Assembly: GCA_009823505.1 (NCBI GenBank)
Contig: VZQC01008059.1
Span: 2,487,939-2,551,938 of the forward strand
DNA length: 64,000 bases
From: Rhizomys pruinosus
Lineage: Eukaryota; Chordata; Mammalia; Rodentia; Spalacidae
Direction of reading: 5' to 3'
Part shown: positions 10,437 to 23,040 of the stretch, one piece after another
Layout of the letters: each line of letters starts with the position of its first letter
How positions within the stretch are numbered: position 1 is the stretch's first letter
Made by a program: the position numbers and the translations under genes
The notes under the pieces: generated by a model
Seen by the model: only the letters and a program-made list of their open reading frames with translations
What the model was told of the DNA's origin: nothing
Databases searched by the model: none

Positions 10437-11370
10437 CCAACAAACCTTTTGCCTGGCGATGGTTAGTAAGGAGATTAACTCCCACTTCACCCTCCCAGAC
10501 CCTCCTCATTCTTCAAGCTCTAGTGCCATGCCTCCTTGCCCTGAGCCTTCCCAAACCACTCCAAGTCTTGATACCCCACCACCACCCCATCCATGAGTTC
10601 CCGCTGCAGAGTGGACACCACCTCTCTCTGCTTTTGATTTATGGGAACAAGTTTGTCTCTCAACAAAATTTTTAAGATGCCATGTACCTACAGACACGTC
10701 TTATGCTATTTTTGGACAGTAGTTCTTTAAATATTTTGAACAATTGTGATATTTTAAATACTTTGGAACAACTGCAATTGTTCAAATTCTTTTGTATAAT
10801 AGTAGTTGTTCAACTACTTGCTGTGCTTAATATAAAACTTAAAACAGGCTCTGCCTTCAAGACTCATATTGTGATAGAGAAGCAATAAAACCTTATGGGG
10901 TGGAAAGAAAGACTTAGAAGCATTGAAAACCCTCTTAAACTATTCTTAAGTACATCCGAATGAACAGAAATTAACTGCCAGACTATAGCACCACGTGAAA
11001 TAAGAATTCATTTGATTGAGAGTAGTCTGACTAGAAGGGCAAAGGAATGGCTGGCAGGATTTATAGAACCTTAGAAGTGCTTTGTGGATGAACATCCAAG
11101 TACACCTGTAAGGCTGTTGGCCAGGGGCACCAGAATTCTTCATAGACGTGCCTCTGAGGGGATCAGATGGCCATCTGGGAGTCCAGACGAGAGAGAATGA
11201 AATGGGTCGGGGCACAAGCCTATACCACGAGAAGATAGTGATAGAGAGGAGATGAGGAACGAGAACAAGAACAACTCATTTTTCTGGACAGCAGGATCCA
11301 GGAACCCAACCTAAAAACAGTGATGTATATAAGTTTATTTGTGATATGTGCGATTCAAGATTGGGCTGTT
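10437..11370. other. Single-copy stretch; two small inverted repeats
   Basis: No gene recognised. TTTGAACAATTG (10735-10746) is mirrored by CAATTGTTCAAA (10775-10786). AGTAGTTG/CAACTACT at 10801-10818 forms a second, tight hairpin. Confidence 0.5.
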
Positions 11371-11619
11371 GGGGCTGGAGAGATGGCCTAGCGGTTAAGA
11401 GCGCCTACCGCTCTTGCAGAGGACCCGGGTTCGATCTCCAGCACCCACATGGCGGCTAAGAACCGTCTGTAACTCCAATTCCAGGAGAACTCCAGTTCCA
11501 GGGGAATCCGAGACCCTCTTCTGACCTCCGCGGCTTTGCACGTCACGGGTGCGCAGACCTACACACAAACAGTACATTCATACACATAAATAAATAAAAT
11601 GAAATTAAAAAAATTAAAA
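11371..11619 (+). mobile_element. Young B2 SINE with target duplication
   Basis: The Pol III promoter boxes look intact: TGGCCTAGCGG fits the A box and GGTTCGATCTC nearly fits the B box. It carries the 17-bp internal duplication. Flanked by AAGATTGGGCTGTT at 11357-11370 and 11620-11633. Repeated in arms B and C. Confidence 0.92.
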
Positions 11620-11859
11620 AAGATTGGGCTGTTATCCTATCAGAGAAAAATTAAAGTACTGATATTCACTGTATATCAGAAACTTATGGACAATTGGATT
11701 TGGACAGAATGAAACCCCAAAGAAAGTTATCAAAGGGAGAACAAACCAAGACAATATGTGGGATTTATGGGTGAAGAAACCAGAGTACGAGGCAGGAATC
11801 CAGAGATGGGATTCGGCCACACTGCCAGGACCCTGCTTTCAGGGTTGCATATTCTTTTC

Positions 11860-12048
11860 GGTTTTGCTTTTTGGTTTTCTTGTTTTGTTTTGGTTTGGTT
11901 TGGGTCTTTTTGAGACAGAGTCTCCCTGCAACCCCAGCTGTCCTGGAACTCTCTATGTAGACCAGGCTGGTCTTGAACTCACAGAGATCCACCTGCCTCT
12001 GCCTCCCGAGTCCTGGGATTAAAGGTATGCACCACCACAGCCGCCTCT
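11860..12048 (-). mobile_element. B1 SINE
   Basis: A full-length B1 on the minus strand with a long TTTTG/TTTGG-rich tail at 11860-11915. Confidence 0.9.
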
Positions 12049-12198
12049 GAACTCTTTTTTCATAATTGCCTTTCTCCCATGTTTGGAAAAAAAAATGCAT
12101 GCTTCTCACCCACCCTGAGACTTCCTCAAAGGCATTTCACTACCATATACAAACCTCCAGGATACCAGATGGAAGTATTTAAAAAGTAAATGACTCCA

Positions 12199-12340
12199 GC
12201 CGGGCGTGGTGGCGCATGCCTTTAATCCTAGCACTTGGGAGGCAGAGGCAGGTGGATCTTTGTGAGTTCAAGGCCAGCCTGGTCTACAGAGTGAGTTCCA
12301 GGACAGCTGGGGCCACAGGAAGACCCTGTCTCAAAAAGAC

Positions 12341-12370
<30 letters not shown>
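12199..12370 (+). mobile_element. B1 SINE
   Basis: A near-consensus B1 starting GCCGGGCGTGGTGGCGCATG and ending with a run of about 27 A. Confidence 0.93.
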
Positions 12371-12371
<1 letters not shown>

Positions 12372-12490
12372 AAAGATAATGACTCCAATCGAAAGCCTAT
12401 AAAATCCTCTGAAGTCATGTGGAACTCTCTCAACAGAGGGAGACTCCTTCCAAATCCATAGATCACAAAGTATTAAAAATACTTTTTAAA

Positions 12491-12648
12491 GGGGCTGGAG
12501 AGAGGGCTCAGTGGTCTCTAGCAGAGGACCCAGTTCAATTCCCAACACCCACATGGCAGCTAACAACTGTCCACACATGAGTGCACTTACACATGTGCAG
12601 GCAATAACATCAACAATAAAATTAAAAATAACAAAATATTTCTAAAAA
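12491..12648 (+). mobile_element. B2 SINE, internally shortened
   Basis: Head and tail are present but the middle (from GTAACTCC to TCTGACCTC) is missing, giving about 155 bases. Confidence 0.75.
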
Positions 12649-12654
12649 TACTTT

Positions 12655-12862
12655 TATCTTATATGTTTTAATATTTGCCGGCATGTATCTAAGTAACACC
12701 ACATGTATATGGAAGTCCATAGAGGCCAGAAGAGGTGTCAAATCCTCGGGAATTAGACCACAGAAGGCGGTTAGCTGCCATATATGTGCTGAGAGCTGAA
12801 CTCAGTCCTTGCAAGAGGCAAACAATACTCTTACCACTGAGCCATATTCTCGTACCCCTAAA
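12655..12862 (-). mobile_element. B2 SINE, diverged
   Basis: A B2 in minus orientation. Compared with arm C (29165-29372) this copy lacks several single bases, which looks like sequencing error more than mutation. Confidence 0.75.
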
Positions 12863-13041
12863 AAGAATTTTTGACAATACATCATTTATAAGTCATAAGA
12901 AATTATAATCTAAGGAGTTCAATGAATTTTGTCATTGCCACAAGAGAATCTCTTAATTTATTATTTTCTGTTAACAAGGTTTCTCAGAACTTACTATTCC
13001 TATATGTTTGTTCTTTGCTGGCTTAAGACTCACTAAGTAAA

Positions 13042-13202
13042 CTGGGCGTGGTGGCACACGCTTTAATCCTAGCATTGAGGCAGAGGCAGGCAGATCTTGT
13101 GAGTCAAGGCCAGGCCATGGTTTAAAGAGTCTGAGCTCCAGGACAGCTGGGACTAAAAATAAGGGAGAACCTGTCTCAAAATATCAAAAAAAAAAAAAAA
13201 AA
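13042..13202 (+). mobile_element. B1 SINE
   Basis: Its body differs from the arm C copy (29556-29720) by many one-base indels, although the flanks agree almost perfectly. Confidence 0.85.
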
Positions 13203-13204
13203 CC

Positions 13205-13297
13205 TCACTAAGTAGCTGAAGAGACCCTAAATTTCTAGTCTTCCTCCCTTTATCTCACAAGTGCTGGGATTATAAGCATGTACCATCATACCCAGTT
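13205..13297 (-). mobile_element. Old B1-like fragment
   Basis: CACAAGTGCTGGGATTATAA followed by GCATGTACCATCATACCC is a diverged B1 5' half on the minus strand. Confidence 0.5.
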
Positions 13298-14405
13298 AGA
13301 ACTTTCTATTTCATTTACAAAATATTTGCAAGAGATTACCATTGTAAGTGACCAAGTGTCTGTAGTATACTAGACAGAGTGCCCTAAAACTGTCCACTAG
13401 AATCAGGTATAGAGTATCTTTTTATTTTTTCTGACAAGTTTCTTTTTTCTGTCCCTGTAGCACACTAGAACAAAGATCCATACTTGGGCAGGCAGTTCAA
13501 AGAGCAAGTAGTCACTAGCAGACAAGAAATGTGACCTCAAAGATCCTTCATTCTAAACCTTGACTTGGCCAATGAAGAATCAGAAGTCTAGAAAGAGGTA
13601 AATTGCCCATGGTAACAGAACAAGTAGTTCTAGAACTGAAAAGCATCTCTGTTCAGTGAACCCAGGGCCCTTTCTACCCCATCCTATACCTATTACAACA
13701 GATTAAGAAAGGTTTTCTTCCATGTTCTGCACAGTAACACTACACTTCTCCCCTTGTCTTCAACATAAATTGTTTGACATGGAGAATCAGGTTGTTGAGG
13801 TTCTCCTAGGACTAAACCCTAGGACATAGCCCAGACCATCTAAGTAAGAAAAAGCCTTAGAGGAGACAAAGGCACGGACAGGAAGGGAAGAGCTCAGGAT
13901 ATTCCTAGTCCGACTTTCAGGAATTAGCATCCTGGAAGAACAGCAAGCAAGCCCTGAAGCACCATTTCAAGCTGAGGGCCTCTTGGGTGATGAATAGATT
14001 TGCCAAGGACAAGATTGTTAATGGTGTAGAGGAGGGGTGCTCTCCAGGATATTCGGATATAAGACAGTGCATTCTGACAATCTACAGCATAGATGAGAAG
14101 CCAGACACAAAAAAGGCCCCACACTGGCTGAGTCTGTTTATCTGATTATTTCTAGAATAGGCAAATCCATAAAGACAAAAATAGATGAACGGCTGCCAGG
14201 GAATGGAGGAAGGGAAAAAAGGAATGATGACGAGTGGGCATAGTTGATGTTTTGTTTTGTTTTTTCCTTTTTAGGCGAGGCAGTTGCTTTGAACGAAATG
14301 AGATGTTTGCACAACCTTGTGAATATACTCACAAACCTGGAACTGTGTACTTTTAAACCAGAAGTTTCATAGTATATGAATTATGTCTGCATTAAAAAAC
14401 AATGA
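13298..14405. other. Single-copy stretch without recognised gene
   Basis: No domain or exon recognised. A 66-codon frame at 13924-14124 (-) recurs in the other arms only because the block repeats. Confidence 0.55.
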
Positions 14406-14407
14406 AT

Positions 14408-14652
14408 TGGGTTGGAGAGATGGCTCAGGGGTTAAGAGCCCTGACTGCTCTTGCAGAAGACCTGGGTTCAATTCCCAGCACCCACAGGGCAGCTAAGAAC
14501 TGTCTTTAAGCCGGGCATGATGTTGCACATCTTTAATCCTAGCACTGGGGAGGCAGAGGCAGGAAGATCTCTGTGAGTTCAAGGCCAACCTGGTCTACAG
14601 AGTGAGTTCCAGGCCAGCTGGGGTTATAAGGAGACTCTGTCTCAAAAAGAAC
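14408..14652 (+). mobile_element. Composite B2-head/B1 SINE; right edge of arm A
   Basis: A B2 head runs to AGAACTGTCTTTAA and then directly to GCCGGGCATGATG of a B1. Arm A stops matching arms B and C in the B1 tail near 14652. The arm C copy at about 30920-31192 continues through a long A run. Confidence 0.8.
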
Positions 14653-14825
14653 AGGAAAAAAGCACTAATGAAATTTATCTGAAAAAAATATGATGTAAGT
14701 TCTCCATTAATCAGCTTTGTGTTACTGTAGGAAACTACCTGGGACAGTCAACTTTAAAAGGAGAAAACACGTTCCAGTCTACGGTTATTTAGCCCCAAGT
14801 CTTTGATGTCTGTGATGGGAGAGCT
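14653..14825. other. Unique spacer between arms A and B
   Basis: About 170 bases with no counterpart in arms A or C. Parts such as AATCAGCTTTGTGTTACTGT and TTAAAAGGAGAAAA resemble the start of a common mammalian interspersed repeat that I cannot name. It flows without a visible break into the start of arm B. Confidence 0.5.
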
Positions 14826-17204
14826 TGCCATTTTGAAGCAGGTCTCTTCATGTCCACTTATCTCTCTGCCTCTGGTGTTGGGAATAAAGGCATGCCCCAC
14901 CACACAAGCTCATTGCTTTTTTTTTTTTTTTTTTTTTTTTTTTTGGTCTTTTTGAGACAGAGTCTCCTTATAACCCAGCTGGCTGGAACTCACTCTGTAG
15001 ACCAGGTTGGCCTTGAACTCACAGAGATCTTCCTGCCTCTGCCTCCCAGTGCTAGGATGTAAAGATGTGCACATATGCCCGGCTTAAAGACAGTTTCTTA
15101 GCTGCCCTGTGGGTGCTGGGAATTGAACCCAGGTCTTCTGCAAGCGCAGTCAGGCTCTTAACCCCTGAGCCATCTTTCCAACCCAATTCATTGTTTTTAA
15201 TGCAGACATATTCATATACTATGAAACTTCTGGTTTAAAAGTACACAGTTCCAGGTTTGTGAGTATTTTCACAAGGTTGTGCAAAAATCTCATTTCGTTC
15301 AAAGCAACTGCCTCGCCTAAAAAGGAAAAAAACAAAACAAAACATCAACTATGCCCACTCGTCATCTTCCTTTTTTCCCTTCCTCCATTCCCTGGCAGCC
15401 GTTCATCTATTTTTGTCTTTATGGATTTGCCTATTCTAGAAATAATCAGATAAACAGACTCAGCCAGTGTGGGGCCTTTTTTGTGTCTGGCTTCTCATCT
15501 ATGCTGTAGATTGTCAGAATGCACTGTCTTATATCCGAATATCCTGGAGAGCACCCCTCCTCTACACCATTAACAATCTTGTCCTTGGCAAATCTATTCA
15601 TCACCCAAGAGGCCCTCAGCTTGAAATGGTGCTTCAGGGCTTGCTTGCTGTTCTTCCAGGATGCTAATTCCTGAAAGTCGGACTAGGAATATCCTGAGCT
15701 CTTCCCTTCCTGTCCGTGCCTTTGTCTCCTCTAAGGCTTTTTCTTACTTAGATGGTCTGGGCTATGTCCTAGGGTTTAGTCCTAGGAGAACCTCAACAAC
15801 CTGATTCTCCATGTCAAACAATTTATGTTGAAGACAAGGGGAGAAGTGTAGTGTTACTGTGCAGAACATGGAAGAAAACCTTTCTTAATCTGTTGTAATA
15901 GGTATAGGATGGGGTAGAAAGGGCCCTGGGTTCACTGAACAGAGATGCTTTTCAGTTCTAGAACTACTTGTTCTGTTACCATGGGCAATTTACCTCTTTC
16001 TAGACTTCTGATTCTTCATTGGCCAAGTCAAGGTTTAGAATGAAGGATCTTTGAGGTCACATTTCTTGTCTGCTAGTGACTACTTGCTCTTTGAACTGCC
16101 TGCCCAAGTATGGATCTTTGTTCTAGTGTGCTACAGGGACAAGAAAAAAAACTGTCAGAAAAAATAAAAAGATACTCTATACCTGATTCTAGTGGACAGT
16201 TTTAGGGCACTCTGTCTAGTATACTACAGACACTTGGTCACTTACAATGGTAATCTCTTGCAAATATTTTGTAAATGAAATAGAAAGTTCTAACTGGGTT
16301 GATGGTACATGGTTTAATCCCAGCACTTGTGAGATAAGGAGGAAGACTAGAAATTTCGGGTCTCTTCCAGCTACTTAGTGAGGTTTTTTTTTTTTTTTTT
16401 TGATATTTTGAGACGGTTCTCCTTATTTTTAGTCCCAGCTGTCCTGGAGCTCAGACTCTTATAAACCATGGCCTGGCCTTGAATCACAAGATCTGCCTGC
16501 CTCTGCCTCAATGCTAGGATTAAAGGCGTGTGCCACCACGCCCAGTTTACTTAGTGAGTCTTAAGCCAGCAAAGAACAAACATATAGGAATAGTAAGTTC
16601 TGAGAAACCTTGTTAACAGAAAATAATAAATTAAGAGATTCTCTTGTGGCAATGACAAATTCATTGAACTCCTTAGATATAATTTCTTATGACTTATTAA
16701 ATGATGTATTGTCAAAAATTCTTTTTAGGGGTCGAGAATATGGGCTCAGTGGTTAAGAGTATTGTTTGCTCTTGCAAGGACTGAGTTCAGCTCTCAGCAC
16801 ATACATGGCAGCTAACCCCTTCTGTGGTCTAATTCCCGAGGATTTGACACCTCTTCTGGCCTCTATGGACTTCCATATACATGTGGTGTTACTTAGATAC
16901 ATGCCGGCAAATATTAAAACATATAAGATAAAAGTATTTTTAGAAATATTTTGTTATTTTTAATTTTATTGTTGATTTATTGCCTGCACATGTGTAAGTG
17001 CACTCATGTGTGGACAGTTGTTAGCTGCCATGTGGGTGTTGGGAATTGAACTGGGTCCTCTGCTAGAGACCACTGAGCCCTCTCTCCAGCCCCTTTAAAA
17101 AGTATTTTTAATACTTTGTGATCTATGGATTTGGAAGGAGTCTCCCTCTGTTGAGAGAGTTCCACATGACTTCAGAGGATTTTATAGGCTTTCGATTGGA
17201 GTCA

Positions 17205-17239
<35 letters not shown>

Positions 17240-20200
17240 TCTTTTGGACAGGGTCTTCCTGTGGCCCAGCGCTGGAACTCACTCTGTAGACCAGTGGGCC
17301 TTGAACTCACCAAAGATCCACCTGCCTCTGCCTCCCAAGTGCTAGGATTATTAAGGCATGCGCCACCACGCCCGGCTTGAGTCATTTACTTTTTAAATAC
17401 TTCCATCTGGTATCCTGGAGGTTTGTATATGGTAGTGAAATGCCTTTGAGGAAGTCTCAGGGTGGGTGAAAGCATGCATTTTTTTTCCAAACATGGGAAA
17501 AGGCCATATGAAAAAAGAGTTCAGAGGCGGCTGTGGTGGTGCATACCTTTAATCCCAGGACTCGGGAGGAGAGGCAGGGTATCTCTGTGAGTTCGAGACC
17601 AGCCTGGTCTCATAGAGAAGTTCCAGGACAGCTGGGGTTGCAGGGCGTACTCTGTCAAAAAGACCCCCAAACCAAACCAAAACAAAACAAGAAAACCAAA
17701 AAGCAAAACCGAAAAGAATATGCAACCCTGAAAGCAGGGTCCTGGCAGTGTGGCCGAATCCCATCTCTGGATTCCTGCCTCGTACTCTGGTTTCTTCACC
17801 CATAAATCCCACATATTGTCTTGGTTTGTTCTCCCTTTGATAACTTTCTTTGGGGTTTCATTCTGTCCAAATCCAATTGTCCATAAGTTTCTGATATACA
17901 GTGAATATCAGTACTTTAATTTTTCTCTGATAGGATAACAGCCCATCTTTTTTAATTTTTTTAATTTCATTTATTTATTTATGTGTAGAATTTACTGTTG
18001 TGTGTAGGTCTCGCACCCGTGACGTGCAAAGCCGCGGAGTTCAGAAGAGGGTCTCGGATTCCCCTGGAACTGGAGTTCTCCTGGAATTGGGTTAAAGACG
18101 GTTCTTAGCCGCCATGTGGGTGCTGGAGATCGAACCCGGGTCCTCTGCAAGAGCGGTAGGCGCTCTTAACCGCTAGGCCATCTCTCCAGCCCCAAACAGC
18201 CCAATCTTGAATCGACATATCACAAATAAACTTATATACATCACTGTTTTTAGGTTGGGTTCCTGGATCCTGCTGTCCAGAAAAATGAGTTGTTCTTGTT
18301 CTCGTTCCTCATCTCCTCTCTATCACTATCTTCTCGTGGTATAGGCTTGTGCCCCGACCCATTTCATTCTCTCTCGTCTGGACTCCCAGATGGCCATCTG
18401 ATCCCCTCAGAGGCACGTCTATGAAGAATTCTGGTGCCCCTGGCCAACAGCCTTACAGGTGTACTTGGATGTTCATCCACAAAGCACTTCTAAGGTTCTA
18501 TAAATCCTGCCAGCCATTCCTTTGCCCTTCTAGTCAGACTACTCTCAATCAAATGAATTCTTATTTCACGTGGTGCTATAGTCTGGCAGTTAATTTCTGT
18601 TCATTCGGATGTACTTAAGAATAGTTTAAGAGGGTTTTCAATGCTTCTAAGTCTTTCTTTCCACCCCATAAGGTTTTATTGCTTCTCTATCACAATATGA
18701 GTCTTGAAGGCAGAGCCTGTTTTAAGTTTTATATTAAGCACAGCAAGTAGTTGAACAACTACTATTATACAAAAGAATTTGAACAATTGCAGTTGTTCCA
18801 AAGTATTTAAAATATCACAATGTTCAAAATATTAAAAACTACTGTCCCAAAATAGCATAAGACGTGTCTGTAGGTACATGGCATCTTAAAAATTTTGTTG
18901 AGAGACAAACTTGTTCCCATAAATCAAAAGCAGAGAGAGGTGGTGTCCACTCTGCAGCGGGAACTCATGGATGGGGTGGTGGTGGGGTATCAAGACTTGG
19001 AGTGGTTTGGGAAGGCTCAGGGCAAGGAGGCATGGCACTAGAGCTTGAAGAATGAGGAGGGTCTGGGAGGGTGAAGTGGGAGTTAATCTCCTTACTAACC
19101 ATCGCCAGGCAAAAGGTTTGTTGGGGCTGGAGTTATATAGCTCAATGTTTTGCTAGCATACTTGAGGCCCTAAGTCTGATCCCTGGCACCACCACATAAA
19201 CGGGGTATGGTGGTACATGTTGTAATCCCCACACTAAGGAGGTTATGGCAGGAGGATCAGAGTTCAACGGTCATCCTTGGCTACTTAGTAGCTAGCTTGA
19301 GTTAGGTGAGGCCCTGCCTCAAAGCTAAACCAAGCCAAACCCCAACTAAACTAAACCAAATCACCAAGAAAAAGAAGATGCGTTGGAAAGAGTCAGGGAT
19401 CTTTTACTCAACATCCCTCGAGCCTTATTGTTCTCAACTTATGAGAAAACTGACAGAGAACGTGTGTCATTGTGTTAACCCACTCTGGAAACAGGAAAGC
19501 ACTTGATATACATGAACTTCCATCCCACTGCGAGTTAGACCTCCAAGACACAGTGAATCATGAGCTGGAAGAGACTGTTCAGTCTCTGAACGCCACAAGA
19601 ACCAGGAAATGCTTAAAGGGTGACAGAATGGGGTGGGGTGGGTGTGGATTTCAGGGGAGGGGAAGAGAAAGAGAAGAGGCTGCCTGGGTTTTCTGAGGCA
19701 GCTTTGGTGGAACTCAACATTTGGTGGACAAATACCTTGGCAGGTGTTCCTCAGCCTCACAGACCTTTACAGAGACTCAGGATCCTCTTAGCAGTATGGC
19801 GTGATTCTGAGACTCCCTGTCACTGTAGCTTGTGCATTTTAGGTTCTCTACCCTAGACCTGTTTCTGGGTTGGTCACACATCCATAGCTGATGACAGAAC
19901 ACATGGCTCAGGCCATCAGAGTGTGCACACAGGGCTGAAACTATGGCTACATTTCAGTCCTGCCCAGAGTTTATAATGCTGGCTCTACTCACTCTTGACC
20001 CCTGACAGCTTCAGAGGCTTGAAGTTCTGCGGAAGGCCAAGAAACACACCAACCCAAATCTTGTCCTGGGTGCTGGAAGAGTCAGGCCTTGGGGAAGAAG
20101 AGGTCCTTGTTTTGGTCTCGAGGCAGAGGCAGGTTAGGATCCCCTTGGTCTGGAGCTGAGTATCCCATCTCACAGGTCAAAAAGCTCAGCTGGAATGATT

Positions 20201-23039
20201 TCCTCCTCCTCCCTGGATAATGCAGTCTGGATGAAGAGGAGTCCTCCTAACCTTTGGGGGCTTGAAAGAGCCTGGGGGGGGGAGGACGTAGTGTGTCCAG
20301 TTTTTCAACTAAATAAAGTAAGAAGCCTTTTCTGCTGGACATTGAGGACCAGCTATGGGTTCCAATATGATCAAGCAGATTGGGGGCACTGGGTAGAGGA
20401 ACAAACGTGGTCAGTGTGGACTAGCGTGAGGGCTAGGGGAAGCTTCTGTGTCCTGATCCTTTATCACTGTTGTCAGGGGTTGTGTCCCAGCCCTAGCAGA
20501 GCACTGAGAGGAAGCTAGGGACATATGAGGTTAGGGATTCTGGGACCTGACCCTCCCAGGAAGCTTTCTTGGCTCTGGCCGCCAGGGAATTATCTGAAGA
20601 GGCACTGAGGGCCTTGTTAATGGAATGAGTAGTTTACTTATATTAGCAATTTAAAAAACTGTATTTTCAGAAATGAAAACTAAATGTCTAAAGCACAGGG
20701 CAAACGCTAGTGGGCATAAACAGGTTTCAAGAGATTTGTTATCTGACGTAAAGAGACACACTGAGAATGTCCCAGCTGTTCTACCCTCCTTTCCTTCCTA
20801 TGGGCTTTGTGTGTGTTGGGGAAGCAGGTGAACAACACTGGTACCCCTCCATTTGTCAGCCATTCGGCCCTTGACCCTGTCCTGTTGGGTTCAGCTGGCT
20901 GAGCACTCTGCTGGGGCAAGAGTGGCTATGGTTCCATGAGTGGAGGGCTTGTCCGATCTCAAGAGACTTGGAAAATGGTTGGCTCTCAACTGGGGCAACA
21001 GTACAGCATGCATCCCAATCCTCCTTCCTGAGCCTTTAACTGCTTGGATTACAGATCTGCACCACTATACCTAGCTTAAATTGATAATTTTTGAGGCTAG
21101 GTGACATGTAAGTAAGAGTTAATCTACCATGCTGTTGCTGCCCAAGCTTCATGACCTGAGTTACAACCCTATCCCACAGCGGAAGAAGAGAGCTGGTTCA
21201 CGAAATGGTTGTTCTCTGACCTCCACATGTGCTGTGGTACATGCACACCTCCACTCACACACAGACATCATATGCACATGTGCACACACACATAATAATA
21301 ATAGTAATCTAAAAAATTAAGAAAAGTACTAGAAAAAGCTGCAAAAACAGCAGGATGGAGGCAAGGATGATTGAATTGTATAATTATATAATCAGGGAAG
21401 TTTTGATCTTGGGATGGGGTAGGCAGTGGTGGTAGGCAGGTTAAAGAGTGGTAGATAACACAGGTAGTCGCTGCTAGATGAAGAATAAGCAGACTAGAGA
21501 CACTGGGCCTTGGGAAGTAATTCTGACCAGTTAGTTCACTTGGTGATCTCCCGTTGGAGCTTTTGTTAGGGGGTCCATATGTGTCAATAATCATACACTT
21601 TTTATTTGCATGCATCTTTTTCTCCCCTAATTAGACCTACAGAACTCATTACAAGATCTCAAAAGGTACTTGCCATGCTTGACTGTGTCCTTTAAAAGCT
21701 TTCGTGTTGTAAATCAAACTCATGCGCTGATGACATTTGAAGATGAGGCGGGTGGGAGTTAATTAGGATTAGATGAAGTCCTGAGGATGGGCCCCCAGGC
21801 CCCCACGAGGAGATTAATGATATTATAGACAGAGGAGGCGAGAACTCAGCTAACCTCCTCCCTCTCTTCCCACTCCATGCTTCCTGCTGTGCTGTGAGGT
21901 AGAAAGAAGGCCTTCGCTAGAAGCAAATATGTGGGGCTGCTGACCCTGCAGTTGGAAGAGGGCACAAAGGGCTGATTGCCCTGCAACCGAACACGCAGCT
22001 GCGGGACTGATAGTCCCACCGCCAAACACGCAGTTGCAGAACTGCTGGCTCCCACAACCAAACGAGCTGAAGAGCCAGCTGTGGGGTTGATAGCCCACAA
22101 CCAAGCCCACGCAGCAGTAACAACCCGGGGACCACGGCAGGTGGTGCATTTCTTCTACGCAACAGGGCAAGTGCTCCACTGCATGACACTTCACCTCCTA
22201 GTGGCCTATCCTAGACCTTCACACCATCACGTGTCATTCCAACTCCTGAGGCATATTCAGAAGGGCGTGCTGACAAGCAAGCAGACTGGTGACTTCTGAG
22301 TACGTGCTAGCTGTGAACAAAGTGTGCCCTGCCTCCTTTGCTCTGCCAGGTGCGCTAAGCAGATTGGTAGCCTGCCACCTGTCAAGATAATCTGAGTCCC
22401 GCAATCGCTGTCCCACACAACATCTTGGGACATTTGTGATGGTTTGGTGTCAACTTCCACTCAACGGGACAGGTGGGGGGGGAAGTGAGGTCACCTGGAG
22501 ATGCCTTCTGGCAAGTCATGGGGGTATTCTTGGTTTCCTTACTAGGGTGTGGACGACCCATCAAGTGTGGGTAGCACCGTTCCCTGGGCAGGGGCTCCTG
22601 GGATATATAAGAACCAAGGAGTGGTTGTTTTAACACTAGCACTATTTACTCTCTTCTCCCCAACTGTGGCTTTGATGCGACTAGCTGCTCAAGTTCCCTA
22701 TGCCTTGATTTCCCACCACGATGGACTGTAGCTCAAGTTGTAAGCCAGATCAACACTTCCTCTGTTAAGTAGGCCTTTGTCAGGGTATTTTTATCACAGA
22801 AATAGAAAAAACCAAGGACAATATTGGACTCCCGCCTAAAGGCAATAAAACATAATTTTTTCTTCTTTAAGTTGCATTTTGTTAATTAATAATGATGCTG
22901 AACACTTTTAAAAATAAAATAATTTATTTATTTATTTTATTTTATATGTATGAGATGATTGCCTGAATTGTGTGTAAGTGCGCTTGTGTCATGCAATTCA
23001 TGAGGAGGTCAGGAGAGGCATTAGATCCCTGGCAACTGG
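14826..23039 (-). repeat. Arm B, reverse complement of arms A and C
   Basis: It carries the same elements in mirror order: composite SINE (about 14917-15185, -), old B1 fragment (16295-16382, +), B1 (16384-16548, -), B2 (16728-16925, +), short B2 (16935-17095, -), B1 (17210-17377, -), B1 (17527-17715, +), young B2 (17946-18194, -), B4 (19124-19365, +), old B1 and B3 (21010-21305), the GC-rich hairpin patch (about 21935-22130), URR1-like element (22433-22822) and a B2 tail (about 22915-23039). The first 120 bases match arm C but not arm A. It ends at the N. Confidence 0.95.
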
Positions 23040-23040
23040 N
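23040..23040. other. Single N at the B/C palindrome centre
   Basis: The 20-odd bases on either side are perfect reverse complements (GGCAACTGG, N, CCAGTTGCC at the core). A lone N exactly at the symmetry point suggests two pieces joined end to end by software. Confidence 0.95.

Larger units (their letters stand above)
6528..14652 (+). repeat. Arm A of an 8.2-kb forward-reverse-forward triplication
   Basis: The sequence recurs in reverse complement as arm B and directly as arm C, offset by about 16,515 bases. Long single-copy stretches are almost identical between arms. Differences are mainly one-base indels and are densest inside SINEs, homopolymers and a GC-rich patch near 7500. Arm A ends inside the A-rich tail of a composite SINE. 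Confidence 0.95.
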
